Shown here: piece after piece, positions 26,906 through 37,469 of the stretch
How positions within the stretch are numbered: position 1 is the first letter of the stretch
How the letters are laid out: each line of letters begins with the position of its first letter
NCBI GenBank assembly: GCA_013399875.1
Contig: VXAZ01002108.1
Location: 62,001 to 126,000 of the forward strand
Length of the DNA: 64,000 nt
From: Gymnorhina tibicen
Lineage: Eukaryota > Chordata > Aves > Passeriformes > Artamidae
Direction: 5' to 3'
Position numbers and translations under genes: made by a program
Notes under the pieces: generated by a model
Told to the model about the DNA's origin: nothing
Databases searched by the model: none
The model's input: only the letters and a program-made list of their open reading frames with translations

Positions 26906-26912
26906 TTTTATA
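26906..26912 (-). promoter_or_regulatory. LTR TATA box
   Basis: TTTTATA on the plus strand is TATAAAA on the minus strand. It sits between the upstream CCAAT boxes and the AATAAA signal, where a retroviral core promoter would be. Present activity is unknown. Confidence 0.6.
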
Positions 26913-26990
26913 CAGGGGGTGTAAGGGGGTGGAGTAAAGGAAAACAACCAGTGGGGATCAACTGAAGGGGAGGAGACAACAAGGGAATAA

Positions 26991-27035
26991 CCAATGAGGA
27001 TAACGTAGAGGAGGGAATTACATGAACCAACCAAT
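26991..27035 (-). promoter_or_regulatory. paired CCAAT boxes in the LTR
   Basis: CCAATGAGG at 26991 and CCAATGAAG at 27031 are two near-identical CCAAT motifs. They are inverted relative to the LTR and lie about 83 and 123 bp upstream of its TATA box. CCAAT boxes bound by NF-Y act in either orientation. Confidence 0.45.
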
Positions 27036-27292
27036 GAAGCATCAAAGAAAAACGAAGTTTCTGGAACTGATACATAAGCAATTAGGGGAAATGCATAAAC
27101 ACGAGCTTATACATAAAACTGGGTTGAGAATTCCTAAGCCAATAACTTTGAAACCTATGAATTAAAAACCACTGAGAACATATGAACCTGCCGTAACTGA
27201 GGGGTTAGAGTTAGACCTCTGTGTTCTGGAGGCCTGTCCACCAGTCCTCCAACCGTTCGGTCGCAGTGGCCACCGCCACAAGCACTGCAGCA

Positions 27293-27298
27293 TACTAG
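27293..27298. repeat. target-site duplication, right copy
   Basis: TACTAG directly follows the ERVK-like LTR and is identical to 26663-26668. It overlaps the left flank of the neighbouring ERVL-like LTR. Confidence 0.75.
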
Positions 27299-27340
27299 TT
27301 TGAAAGCAAACCAGTGAGAGACTCCAAGTCAGAACTACAA

Positions 27341-27346
27341 TTTAAT
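27341..27346 (-). promoter_or_regulatory. candidate LTR polyadenylation signal ATTAAA
   Basis: TTTAAT on the plus strand is ATTAAA on the minus strand. It lies about 40 bp from the 3' edge of the ERVL-like LTR. Confidence 0.35.
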
Positions 27347-27590
27347 AGGAAAATTAAAATAAATGCAATAGTACAGAAACGCTGACAGAGTACAACCTGA
27401 CACCCTGTTGGTCAGGGTGGTGGTAGCAGTCCGATTAAATGGTGGCTGCAGTCCTGTCGAAGTGGTTCTGTTGAAGTGGTGATCCTGTAGAAGGGTCTGG
27501 TCTTCCTCTGAAGGTCCAGTGCTGGTTATGTAGCTCTTGTCCTCTGAGAATCCAGTAGGTAAGGGCTGACTTTGGTGTTCCAAACCTCAG

Positions 27591-27596
27591 ATTATA
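27591..27596 (-). promoter_or_regulatory. candidate LTR TATA-like box
   Basis: ATTATA on the plus strand is TATAAT on the minus strand. It lies about 245 bp upstream of the ATTAAA signal of the same LTR. This is a weak motif, called mainly from its position. Confidence 0.3.
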
Positions 27597-27826
27597 TCCA
27601 GGTAGGACTGCTTGGTTCCTCCCCTTGGGTGGAGCATCTCACAATGGGATGATGTAATTTTGAGTCATGCAGTGAGGCCTTGACAGCTCATTAGCAGAGA
27701 TAGCCCCTTGGAAGGAGTTATCAGGATGTGTCATGGAAGAGATAAAGAACACTGCCCCAACAGGTTTTAACAGCTTATGAAGATGGTGATAGAACACATA
27801 CTTTTGGTTACATCTTACACTGTAAC

Positions 27827-27851
27827 CTAAGACACTTTGCTAGTGTCTTAG
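27827..27851. repeat. inverted repeat with 10-bp arms
   Basis: CTAAGACACT and AGTGTCTTAG are perfect inverted arms around the 5-base spacer TTGCT. They lie just outside the ERVL-like LTR. They are short enough to have arisen by chance. Confidence 0.6.
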
Positions 27852-28814
27852 ACTGATACTGCAACGTCTGTACTATTAAAACTGTGTGTGCACCTACTTT
27901 ATATGTCACTGTCCCATGGATATATAAGGTTTGGCAGAGTATTGATAGCAAGCACCCTATTGATGGATTGCATGCTACTAAATCCTTAGGAAAATTTAAA
28001 ATCTGGGTGTGAATGCCTTGCTTACCAAGGACATTCTGCTAGAAACTAGCCAAAATTATAACTCCAATTAAAAGCAATTAAAGTAAGAAAAATGTCATCA
28101 CGAAAGAAATGGATATGAATTTCTAACCTCTCTAAGGAACACTGGGCACAATTCTGTGAGCAACACCTGGAGTTTGTGGTGTATTTTGGATGTTAAGGCA
28201 CAGTGAGTGGGAAGTCATTATTAGGACCCAATAGTCTGTGCCATTTGTTTATGGTAACATGCAGTGTTTTTCAACATATATATGATAAAAGTCCCACTGT
28301 ATTCTGTTCTCATGTTAGTCTGTGTTTGTAGAACTACATCTCAATCAAAGCTCTTTGCTCCTGCTCTTACCAAGAGCTGTATTTCCTGCTCACCTTAACT
28401 GCAGAAGGAGTCATTTGAAAACCAGATCTCTCTGGGGTGGGGTGGGAGGAGGATGCAGTGGGGGGTGCTGCCATAAGTGTCATTGTCACACCCACCTGCC
28501 AAAAAACCTCAACCCTACAATAAAGGGTGACCCTGCTTTCTAGCTGCAATTCTCTCAATAGGCATCAGTGGAGGAGTCCCTTATTTTTGATTGCTTGATT
28601 ACCACCTCAACAAGGAATTGGCGTATTTAAGACTTGGGACAAAATGAGAATTTAATGAAACCCCAGTACGTGGAATTGCTAAGGGAACAGAAGCTGGACT
28701 TTGGAAGTTTGAGTTTCCTCTAGTCCAGGAAACCTTTTTTTTGTTTTTAAAGGTCCAATATAAACTAAGAAAAGAGTGATTTTTACAGAGTTGTGGCAGC
28801 TTACAGAAGAGCTG
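27852..28814. other. unique noncoding stretch
   Basis: I see no gene. The one notable patch is a G-rich tract at 28434-28466, inside otherwise AT-rich unique DNA. Confidence 0.5.
28434..28466 (+). other. G-rich tract, possible G-quadruplex
   Basis: The run is G4-T-G4-T-G3, then a 13-base segment with two GG pairs, then G6. Four G3+ tracts are present, but one loop is longer than the usual seven-base limit. Confidence 0.35.
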
Positions 28815-29072
28815 AATGATAGGACAAGGAGGAATGGCTTTGAAAGAGGAAGGTTTAGATTAGCTATTACAAATAAATTCTTTACTCTGAGCTTGGTGAG
28901 GCCCCAGCACAGGGCACCCAGAGAAGCTGTGGAGGTCCCATATCTGGAAAAATGTTCAAGGCAAGGTTGGATGGGGATTGGAGCAACCTGGTCTAGTGGA
29001 AGGTGTCCCTGCCCGTGGCAGGGGGTTGGAACTGGTCCCTTCCAACCCAAATCATTCTGTGATTCTATGATT
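28815..29072 (+). mobile_element. CR1 LINE 3' end
   Basis: A plus-strand CR1 3' end. It opens at GATAGGACAAGGAGGAATGG and passes through GTGAGGCCCCAGCACAGGGC and GCAACCTGGTCTAGTGGAAG. It then runs GTGTCCCTGCCCGTGGCAGG, CCTTCCAACCC and the terminal ATTCTGTGATTCTATGATT. It is 5'-truncated to about 260 bp. Compared with the form I recall, it lacks a few bases before AGGTTTAGATTAG and the GATGATCTTTAAG segment before the final block. A 126-codon plus-strand open frame (28776-29156) crosses it but does not follow a known CR1 protein that I can recognise. Confidence 0.92.
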
Positions 29073-30350
29073 AGTGAAACAAAGTTGCAGCTACAGAAAA
29101 GTAATTCTCTCTGGACTCTTCTGGATATTTTTTTTGAGCATAAACCCGTATACTAGTACTCAGCAAAGATGAGATAAAATTGTGACATTAGAAACTTTGT
29201 CTATTCTCCCAAGTGTTTTATAGAAGTTCTCAAACATTTAAACTACCTGCTCAGAACTTCAGAATTTCAACTTCCTTCATGGTTATTAATTTATAATCAC
29301 TTTAGTTCACCTACATGGGGTAATTTAATATTCTTTGAATTTTTAATGTCTTTTCAAGATTGATATTTATTATGTGCTTATAACATTCTGTTTGAATGCC
29401 ATTAAGCAGTGTGGTAACAAAATAATGTAGTATATCTGCTACAGAATATTCAGTAATGTATACTATTGTTTCTCTGAGAAAGAAGGAAGCCTTGGTTATT
29501 GAGAAGCTCTAAGCAGGAGGCTGTGCTGACAGAAGGGAATTGGGGATAGCAGGGTTCCTTGAAGGTCCTCAAGAACAAGACCAGAATTTATTTGTAACAA
29601 GTTTACTATAATTGAAGTTAGTAATTGTCTTGAGATAGCATGACTCCCATTAAAAAAATTCAAGAATAGTACATAGAAATTCATGAGCAAAACTAAATTG
29701 TGAGCTGAGATGGTAAAGTAAACCATCAAAGGTGATATGTATCCAGATTAACTCTTAAGAAAACATCAGAGGGTTTTTTAAATATACATATATATAAAAT
29801 CTGCTCTCCCTCCTACTTCACTTCTTTCTGTCTCTTTGGCTGCTGACTGTAATGTCTACATCCTAATGTCTATGGGGCTCTGTATGGGTAGTAATAAATA
29901 ATAGTATCTCCAACTGATGTTACTAGAAATGACAGCTTCTGAAATATAGTCAGTAATCTGACATATAAATCTTCCCTTGGAATCTTAGCAAATTCTACTT
30001 CTCTTCTAGATTTGTCAGCTGCCTTTCAGATTCATGTCTCTGTGGTTTGGTTGATGTATCTTTCAAACCACATGGGATAATCAAAGTTGCCCTTGTTGGA
30101 TCCCATTAGAATCTTTTTAAGAAACCCCAGGGGCCTTCACAAGGCAATAGACCTATAGCATGGACATCCCCAGAGCCTGCTTTTGAGTTGCTCATTATTC
30201 CTGCATGGGTTTCAGAAAAGTGACTATGCAATTCTCTCATCTGGGAACCAGTGCTAATCCAGATGAAAATTAGAGGATCCTTGCTTACAAAGTGGCCAAA
30301 GCTTAAAAAAAAAATTACACAAACAATATTGACTCTTCCAACAATTTTTT
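29073..30350. other. unique noncoding stretch
   Basis: AT-rich sequence with no supportable gene. There is a short TATA-type run near 29782-29797. I recognise no repeat. Confidence 0.5.
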
Positions 30351-30369
30351 CTTCATTTTTTTTTTTTGG
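30351..30369. repeat. poly-T tract at left gap edge
   Basis: A T-rich run ends in GG directly before the run of N. It is the left edge of an unresolved low-complexity tract. Confidence 0.8.
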
Positions 30370-30414
30370 NNNNNNNNNNNNNNNNNNNNNNNNNNNNNNN
30401 NNNNNNNNNNNNNN
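30370..30414. other. assembly gap of 45 N
   Basis: Forty-five undetermined bases between homopolymer tracts. The apparent open frames that span it are artefacts of unknown codons and T runs. The true gap length is not known from the sequence. Confidence 0.98.
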
Positions 30415-30490
30415 TTTTTTTTTTTTTTTCTTTATTTTTTTTTTTGGGGGGGGGGAGGGTTGGTGGTGTGTGTTTGGGTTTTTTTTGTTT
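30415..30490. repeat. poly-T / poly-G low-complexity tract
   Basis: Long T runs are followed by ten G (30446-30455), A, three G, and then a GT-rich segment. Such tracts are hard to sequence and probably caused the gap. Confidence 0.9.
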
Positions 30491-30499
30491 GTTTCATTT

Positions 30500-33400
30500 T
30501 ATTAAGCCATTGTGGCAGATCTGTGTGGTTGTTCATTTTATATTTCTGGTTCTTAACTAAGCACATTGTTCTAATAGCCCACCTAGCACACTATCTTATC
30601 TAAAATGCTAAGGAGACTGCTAAAGCATGTAAAAACAAAGCTGAAGTTGGTAAGCCCAACATGTGAATGTTTTGTCCATTTTTCCTTTCAAAACTGTGCA
30701 GTGGTCCTGATGTGGATTCCTGAGGTTCTGAGACAGGACAACCAGTCACACAGGAGTCTGGCATTAATGTGAGTCTGCTGTTCTCTTGATGCCAAACAAA
30801 ATATCCTCCAGACAATTTTTAAGATTAAATAGAACAATCAAACTTAATTAGCATATTTTATCAGTCAGATGACTACAAATGTTTTTATGAGAGTTAGAGA
30901 GTACATTTGAATGATTTAGATGGTTTTAATTTCTTAGCAGGAGCTAGACCTTTGTTTATGGTAAGTCAACATACCTGCATCTACTGGGACTCGTGTTCTA
31001 CATCCCAGATGAATTCAGCAGTTTGTAGTTTGCTGGATAGAGAGACGTACACAAAAAAAATTTGCAGCAGGGCAGATGTGCTCCAATGCAAAGCAACCAC
31101 TGAAAATGCTTCCATTTGATGTTATTGTTTTGTTGAGGGTAAGGATTTGGAAAAAAGGGCTCCTTTGGCACTGTGACAAATGGTTTACCAGATCATGCTG
31201 TAAGTTTAAGTGTAGGTAATGTAAAGATTTGTTTACCTTATTGAGCCTAATCAGATACCCCTTTCAATTTCATAAAATATGTCTATGCCAGAGTGATACA
31301 AAGAGTGTTGGTCTCCTGTGGTTCCTTATCTTTGGTTCCTTATCGTCAGTCTCTTATCTGAACATGCATTTGATTTTCCCCTCTAAAATGCCCAATAATT
31401 TTGGAGCTGAAAGCAAATCCTTCCAAATAAAAGGTTTTGGCCCCAGTAAATCCAGAATGGAATAGTAAAATTCTAAGGAATGACAGCAAATGATACATGA
31501 AGCTTTGGAATATTGGGCCTAGAGCCAAAATATACAAAAGTGTCAAAGACACAAGGTGGAAGAACAAGAACGCCTTTGTCAGTTGCTATGGCACTTGGGG
31601 AAATTTGGAATAATTTTGTGTACTTTCATTGGCCAAGGGGTAAGGGATCCATGTCTTGTTGCAGTCCTCTGCCTGTACTGTTTTGATTCAAAGTTTTACT
31701 AATGTGATCTTGAATAATCTGGAAGGAAGAAAATGGCAGCCTGTTTACAGGTAAGGGGCTTGTGTGCTGATGTTTGTAAAGTGGCACCAGCACCACAGGG
31801 TAGACAGCATGGGACATGTATAACCTCTGGATATTTTAAGGAAAATATCAGGCCACGAGAATAAAATTTGAAGGCCAAAAGAACTCCAAGCCTGCAAATA
31901 ACATACTCTAACAATATGGGGGATAGATTATTAAGTCTTTTCTTTGAAAATCTGCTTCTGATAGAATGGGACAAGGGAAGAAAAGCCAGGATGTAGATTC
32001 CTGAGAGTGAGCTATAAATGTGCTATAAAAAATGGGATAGCTCTATGTGATTCTTACTGGGCTGAACATGCATTAAATTAAGAAATCTGTGGGTTTTTAA
32101 CACATCAAGCTGAAAGCTTATTTCTGTATACTGCAATAACCAGGTGAGAATGCAGTTACACATAGATGTATTATAAATACATGCTAATTGCTATCAGCAG
32201 TCGTGTTTTGAAGATCATGCATTTTTTATGCATAGCAAGCTGCTAAAATATCCTTACTAGTTATTTCTGCATCATAGCATCTTTATTGGAAAAGCACTAG
32301 CAAAAAGGTATTCCATTTTAGGATTTCCACCAAGACTGAAATCTCCTGGTAAAGGTGCAAGAGGGATGTGACAGACATTGCATTAACATAAAGCTCAGAA
32401 TACTTATTGCCTTCTGCTTCCCAGGGAAGCAGTCACTCAGGTTCCTGTAAAGGCAAAAAGCATAAAGAGACTGGGATCTGTTATCAGCCCTCTTGGGCAG
32501 AACTGCGATACAGAGTGCTCTGCTTAATATTGCTTATCACTAATTTTGTGCATGATAACTGAAGCATGAACAATATACAAGTGGGAAGCAAACTAGATCT
32601 ATAGCTGCATAGTCAAGCCTATCAAAATATATTGCTGAGCTCCTACAGCCAAAAAATTCTGCAGAATATCAGTTGAAACAGGATGTTCCAGCTCACTGGG
32701 TCTTCACTCACCATATGCTTGTGCAGCCTTACCTGTAATAGCAAATAGCTATGCTCAAGGGCGGGATGCATTAAAAATTAGGAAGGGATGTTGGAGTGAA
32801 CCTGCGTGATATCGAAAACGGATGGGTTTTGTTACTTGCTATGTCCTACTGAGTTGTGAGGTGATGATGATGAAGTCACTGAGTCTTGCTGAAATCACTC
32901 ACATGAGTGAGGAGTATATTACTCATAGAAATCTATATTTGCAAAGCTATGCTGTAGAGATTACCCTGGAGAAAATCCACTCCTGTCTGACTCTTCGTTC
33001 TATGAGAGAAGTAAGAGAGAAAATGATGGTGTTCCTCTGTGGCTTGTCTGTTTAAACAAGAAAGGTTCTCTCTTCTAAGCTTATCCTGTATAGGAGGAAT
33101 CATCTGTGTATTTTGACCAATGTACAGGCAAACATTTTTTCTGAGAATATGGGATACAGGGTGGGATTTCCTGACAGTCCCTGCATCCTTCATGCACCTG
33201 TGTTAGCTGTGGGTTACAAACCTTACACTGGTGAAGAGCCTGAAGATGCTCTCTGGTTTTAAAGAGGAACGTAAGGATCATTGTGATTTTTTTCTGTTTC
33301 TAGTGTGAGAAAACACTAAGCAAAATGCTGAAAGGAAAATAGTAATGTCTTGGTTTGTAATAATGTCTCCAATGCATGATTTTTTTTTTTACATGGTCAC

Positions 33401-34852
33401 ACGTAACTACAAACTATTTTTCTGGAATTATGCTACAATGCACAAATGCTACAAATAAACTATTGTGAGGAAACACATGCAGTTTATATTTCCCTGTTCT
33501 TTTAATAGCAAAAGTCTATGACTACTCTTAGAGGAAGTAATTGAAAAGTTTAGCTAGATGGAGTGTCTATTAATGTAACATTTTTCCTATATATAATGCT
33601 AAGAAATATTCCAAAAGTTTCAAGGCTTGAGGACTGAGGTGCAAACAGGCCCAGCAACACCTAACAGTTTTAAAATTTCAAGTTAGACTTTTTCTTAGGA
33701 GGGGGGAGGATGTTTAGTTTTAATTCCAGCAAAAAAGTTTATAGCAAAGAGAATATCACTGTGTGTTTACCTCACTTCCCTTTTTATTTGGTCCTGCAAT
33801 TACAATTTCATCTGAGTGGATGGGTCCCAGCACTTCCTGAAAACCTTGGTAACCGGTGCTGCTTCCAGTAAGGTGGGAACTGGGCTGTCATTGAACTGTT
33901 AAATATTGGAAGAACAAAATCACAAGGCAAAGGGAAGAGGGACACCTCTTCCTTTGATGTCTGCTCCAGTCAGTGCATATAACACCCGTATGTCTTGCTG
34001 TGAGTTAATCATTTTTCCACTGGCAGATGATCTCCACAAAGATTCTTCCCTGCTGGCTGGTGGCTTGGGAATCCAGCTGGGGAATCCAGCTGGGGAGAGA
34101 GTCCAGGCAGGATTGTCATGAGCTCCCTGTGAAATCTGTTCAGTAAATGTGGTTCCATACCCAGAATTCATCTGGTTAAACAAGATCTCAGGCTGTTGAG
34201 GTGTAGTGTCAGATAGCACATTTTCCCCAAAAAATGTTTTTCTCTTTTTATTCTAGAAATCAATGATTTTATGATTAATCTTGATGCTAATGACATATTT
34301 TTTCTCTCTTTAAATGTGCCCTTCTTGTAATACTGAGGGCAATAACAAGCGGGTGCCAAGTGCAAGTCAAATAATTGGGTACTTGCTAAGGGGATATATA
34401 AAATAATATGCCATTAACAGCATTTTATTTTGACCATAAATGGCAATAATTATTCTTTTATGAATATTTCAGAAGACTGGGACAGGTTATTGGGACAGGA
34501 TAAGGTAGGAAATTGTTCAATCGAACTACTTTCTTCACATTAGAAACTCTGGCAATGCTATTTTCCTTTTTAAAGCACAATTTGTCATTTCTGTCCAAAT
34601 AATTAGTTTGAGCAGTATGTAAACTTGAAGTTGCAACTTCATCATTCTAATAAGTGTATCTATAAACCAGCACACATGCATGGGAATAAACTTGTAGAGT
34701 AACTGGTAGTGCAAAAAAACATCCAAAGTAAGTTTTTAACAGAGCTCTGTAGGCCATGGCATCAATTTCATGCTTGGTGAAATCCTATGTTGCTTAAACC
34801 ATCTTGATAACCAGAATAAAATTATGAATTTGCTTACATTAATTAAACAGAT
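30500..34852. other. unique noncoding stretch
   Basis: I can support no gene. Open frames reach about 99 codons (33920-34219, minus), with a plus-strand frame overlapping them. Small direct repeats occur: GGTTCCTTATC twice near 31320-31345, and a 13-bp unit twice at 34067-34095. No mobile element is recognisable. Confidence 0.5.
34067..34095. repeat. 13-bp tandem duplication
   Basis: Two head-to-tail copies of a 13-base unit whose core is AATCCAGCTGGGG, starting at 34070 and 34083. Confidence 0.8.
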
Positions 34853-34957
34853 TACCTAAATTTTGGATTATGAACACTCTTATATCTTTGCTGGTTTTCA
34901 TTTCTACCTAAATTTTGGATTATGAACACTCTTATATCTTTGCTGGTTTTCATTTCT
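34853..34957. repeat. perfect 52-bp tandem duplication
   Basis: The 52 bases at 34853-34904, which start TACCTAAATTTTGGATTATG, are repeated without a single difference at 34905-34956. One further base continues the repeat. The identity of the copies indicates a recent duplication, or an assembly artefact. The unit contains no gene. Confidence 0.97.
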
Positions 34958-37408
34958 GAGTTATGAAAAGGCTTACAGCACAAGAGATGTGTTGTGAAGG
35001 GGAAAGAATTAGAAAATACTTTGATAATTTCAAAGAAAACATTCCATATAGTTCCTTTTTCCTAAGAGCAAAATTACAATGCACTTAAGAGAAAGAGAAA
35101 TGGCAGTCAAAATAAGAAAAACAATATTAATAATGACCCCTAAAAGATTTGCAAGCAGGCAGGTTAATCTTGTTTTTCAAAATACCTATCTGAACTCCAG
35201 CACAAAGTAATTAATTACAGGTTCTGGTACAGAAATGCCTCACGTATCATCTTTGGATGTCTGCCTTTTCATAACATACTAATTAGTCCTTTTTACACTG
35301 TGACTTTGTTAAAACGCGGGAGGTGGTAGAACAATGTTGATATTTGAAAGGGCTGGTCTTACATTCCCTGATAATCTGCTGGAGTGACACAAACTGCTTT
35401 TCTTAATTACCAGACAAAAGCAACACATTTTCCAAGCTGCCTTGCTCTACAGATGTATAAATAAGCCTCACCTTATTTAACTGGTGTGTTTTTCATCTCT
35501 GAGTAGTTTGGGGATGTTTACCTGGAAAAGCTGTTACATCCCACTGCTGCTGCTGACAGGCTGTGCTGACCCTGCCTATTACAGCGGGACTGCACAAGTC
35601 TTCCCTGACTTCAACCTTCCTTCTGATGTCCAGTTGCTCTTCTAGTCTGGGTAACTGAATTTCTATCCAGATCCTTCAGGATTACTCTTCCAGAATTAAT
35701 AGAGTTTGGAGACTTGGCCAACTCATTCTCCTACCTCCTCTGACTCCACCTGTCCATGTGAAGTTTTCCACTGACATTTTCACTGAAAAAACAAATTATC
35801 AATTTAACATTTGACGTAGAGAAGTTTCTATAAAAAGGGAGGAAAGAGAATGTGTCATTTCCAGCTTTTGAGAACGTCCACTCCTGGATGCTGAAGAATG
35901 TATGTTAACTGTGGAAACCTGATCTGAGACCTGCTCAGTGCATTTTCCTATAGAGTGTTTCTACAAGCAGGGGGGTTTATTTTTCACACTGTTTCCTGAA
36001 GGTGCTGAGATTTGTTTTTCACAAGTTTGATGAGTTCCTCTCTGCCCAAAGTGAAGGATGTTTTCTAGAAAGGGTGGGAATTTGCTGAGAGTCTGGTTGA
36101 TCAGGTTTTATTCATCCATGATGTAAAAAATAAGCCTTGTTAGATCTGGTGCTGCAGCTAGACCTACAATACATTGGACAAACACAAGACAAAGCTAAGC
36201 ATGTTATCACTTCCAAAATAAAAAAAAGCTGAAAGAGCAATCCATAAATGATATTAAATCTATGAAGGCATTATATGTTTATATAGTATTAGATTTATTG
36301 TTGAAGTATAAATGTTACTTTAATTTTCTAAATTTCTTGAATTTCAATTTGCCTGCTAGATATATAGAAAACATTGAAAAATCCCTTATAAAATGGGTTT
36401 TGTTATGGCCTGAAGATGCAGCTTATCACAGGTAAGTAGAATATTGCATTGATCTCTGCTGTAGATAAGAAGACTGCTGGGGAGCAGCTGCCTTGTCACT
36501 TGAAAAAAATGTTGAGCACAATTCAAACACACTGGGGAGTTTCATGTTTGTTTTGAACTGAGCTGTAATAAAAAAGGCAAACCCTGTGTTAGCAGGTACA
36601 TGGGTAAGAGGAGTCTGCTGGGGAACAGGAGAGAGTCTGGAAATAGTGCTCAGGGTCTGCATGGACTCCACAATCAGCTTTTGAGTGAGTAGGGAGTCAC
36701 CTGCTGCACTGACCACCTCCTAAAGGCATGGACCTCATGGGCCTCTCACTCCTCAGTGCACACCAAGGGGCAGAGCAGCTTTGTTTGCTTCTGCCCCCCA
36801 TCCTGCCATGGTGCAGTGAGTGGTACACTGTGCACAGCACCCTTGGGAGCCTGTCCTCTAACTAGGGAGGGTGAGCCTGGTGAGCAGGGAGCTCATGGCA
36901 AAGGATGCTCCTTGCTAGGAATGTTATTTAAAGAGTATCAAGGGACTGAGCGAGTACACTTGTCTTACTGTGTTAGATTAAGAGCTATTACCAAAAATAA
37001 AGTATGTTGGCACATTGTGAAATGGTAGCACTTAGAAGATGAGCAGGATTTGTGTTCTAGAGAGTCATCATCAGGAACAAGTGCATGCATATGGTGTGCC
37101 CAAGTGGCTGCTCAGTAATTCAGGAGGAAAGTGGAGGAGATGGAGTTAGCCATAGCGAAGGAAGGCTTTGCCCAGCCCCTCTCCTTGCTGGGAGAGGCTG
37201 CAGTTCTTGGACAGCCGCTGGTCCTGCCTGGCAGGATGTTTCGTACTGCATATCTCCAGCACTGGTGGTGCTGTATGCAACTGGGAATAAGATGTGGTGA
37301 TGACACTCACCCTTTCCCCAGGAGCAGACACTGCTGGGGCAGAGAGCAAGCACTACTAGAAATGAGTTGGGCATTCTATGAGTTCTTTTGTGTTCAATCA
37401 CTGAAGTC
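34958..37408. other. unique noncoding stretch
   Basis: I see no gene. From 34958 to about 36425 the sequence has no open frame of 60 codons. A perfect palindromic GTAATTAATTAC lies at 35207-35218. From about 36700 to 37350 it is GC-richer, with overlapping frames on both strands and no recognisable product. Confidence 0.5.
35207..35218. promoter_or_regulatory. candidate homeodomain dimer site
   Basis: GTAATTAATTAC is a perfect 12-bp palindrome and fits TAAT-N2-ATTA, the pattern bound by dimers of paired-class homeodomain proteins. Such sites also arise by chance in AT-rich DNA, so function is speculative. Confidence 0.25.
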
Positions 37409-37469
37409 CATATCATATCATACCATATCATATCATATCATATCATATCATCATATCATATATCATATC
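37409..37469. repeat. TATCA pentanucleotide microsatellite
   Basis: Eight TATCA-type units run in register from 37411 to 37450, one of them altered to TACCA. Irregular TCATA/TATCA units follow to 37469. The 182-codon plus-strand open frame here exists partly because this repeat has no stop in one register; it encodes an Ile-Ser-Tyr-His repeat. Confidence 0.95.

Larger units (their letters stand above)
26669..27292 (-). mobile_element. solo LTR, ERVK-like endogenous retrovirus
   Basis: This is a 624-bp block that begins TG and ends CA, as LTRs do, and it is flanked by a perfect TACTAG duplication. Read on the minus strand it starts TGCTGCAGTGCTTGTGGCGG. Two CCAAT boxes lie upstream of a TATAAAA box, and an AATAAA signal follows about 50 bp later, so the U3-R-U5 order fits the minus orientation. 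There is no second LTR or internal gag/pol sequence next to it, so it is a solo LTR left by recombination between the two LTRs of a provirus. A 178-codon open frame on the minus strand (26498-27034) runs through it and is not a retained viral gene. It is CpG-richer than its surroundings. The ERVK class is inferred from the six-base duplication and the layout, not from a database match. Confidence 0.8.
27301..27798 (-). mobile_element. solo LTR, ERVL-like endogenous retrovirus
   Basis: This is a 498-bp block with TG and CA at its ends. It is flanked by TAGTT (27296-27300) and TACTT (27799-27803), which agree at four of five bases and look like an aged 5-bp target duplication. On the minus strand it starts TGTGTTCTATCACCATCTTC and ends GGTTTGCTTTCA. 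I recall very similar text from LTRs that are abundant in songbirds. A TATA-like TATAAT (27591-27596) and an ATTAAA signal (27341-27346) are placed in the order expected for a minus-strand LTR. There is no internal viral sequence beside it. Open frames inside it are incidental. The family name is inferred; the LTR nature is fairly secure. Confidence 0.7.

Noticed and set aside
26498..27034. 178-codon open frame on the minus strand
   Set aside because: It lies mostly inside the ERVK-like solo LTR and crosses its promoter and polyadenylation signals, so it is an incidental frame.
28776..29156. 126-codon open frame on the plus strand
   Set aside because: It crosses the noncoding 3' end of a CR1 element and does not match a CR1 protein that I recognise.
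30251..30560. Open frames rich in Phe across the gap
   Set aside because: They consist of poly-T and N codons and are artefacts.
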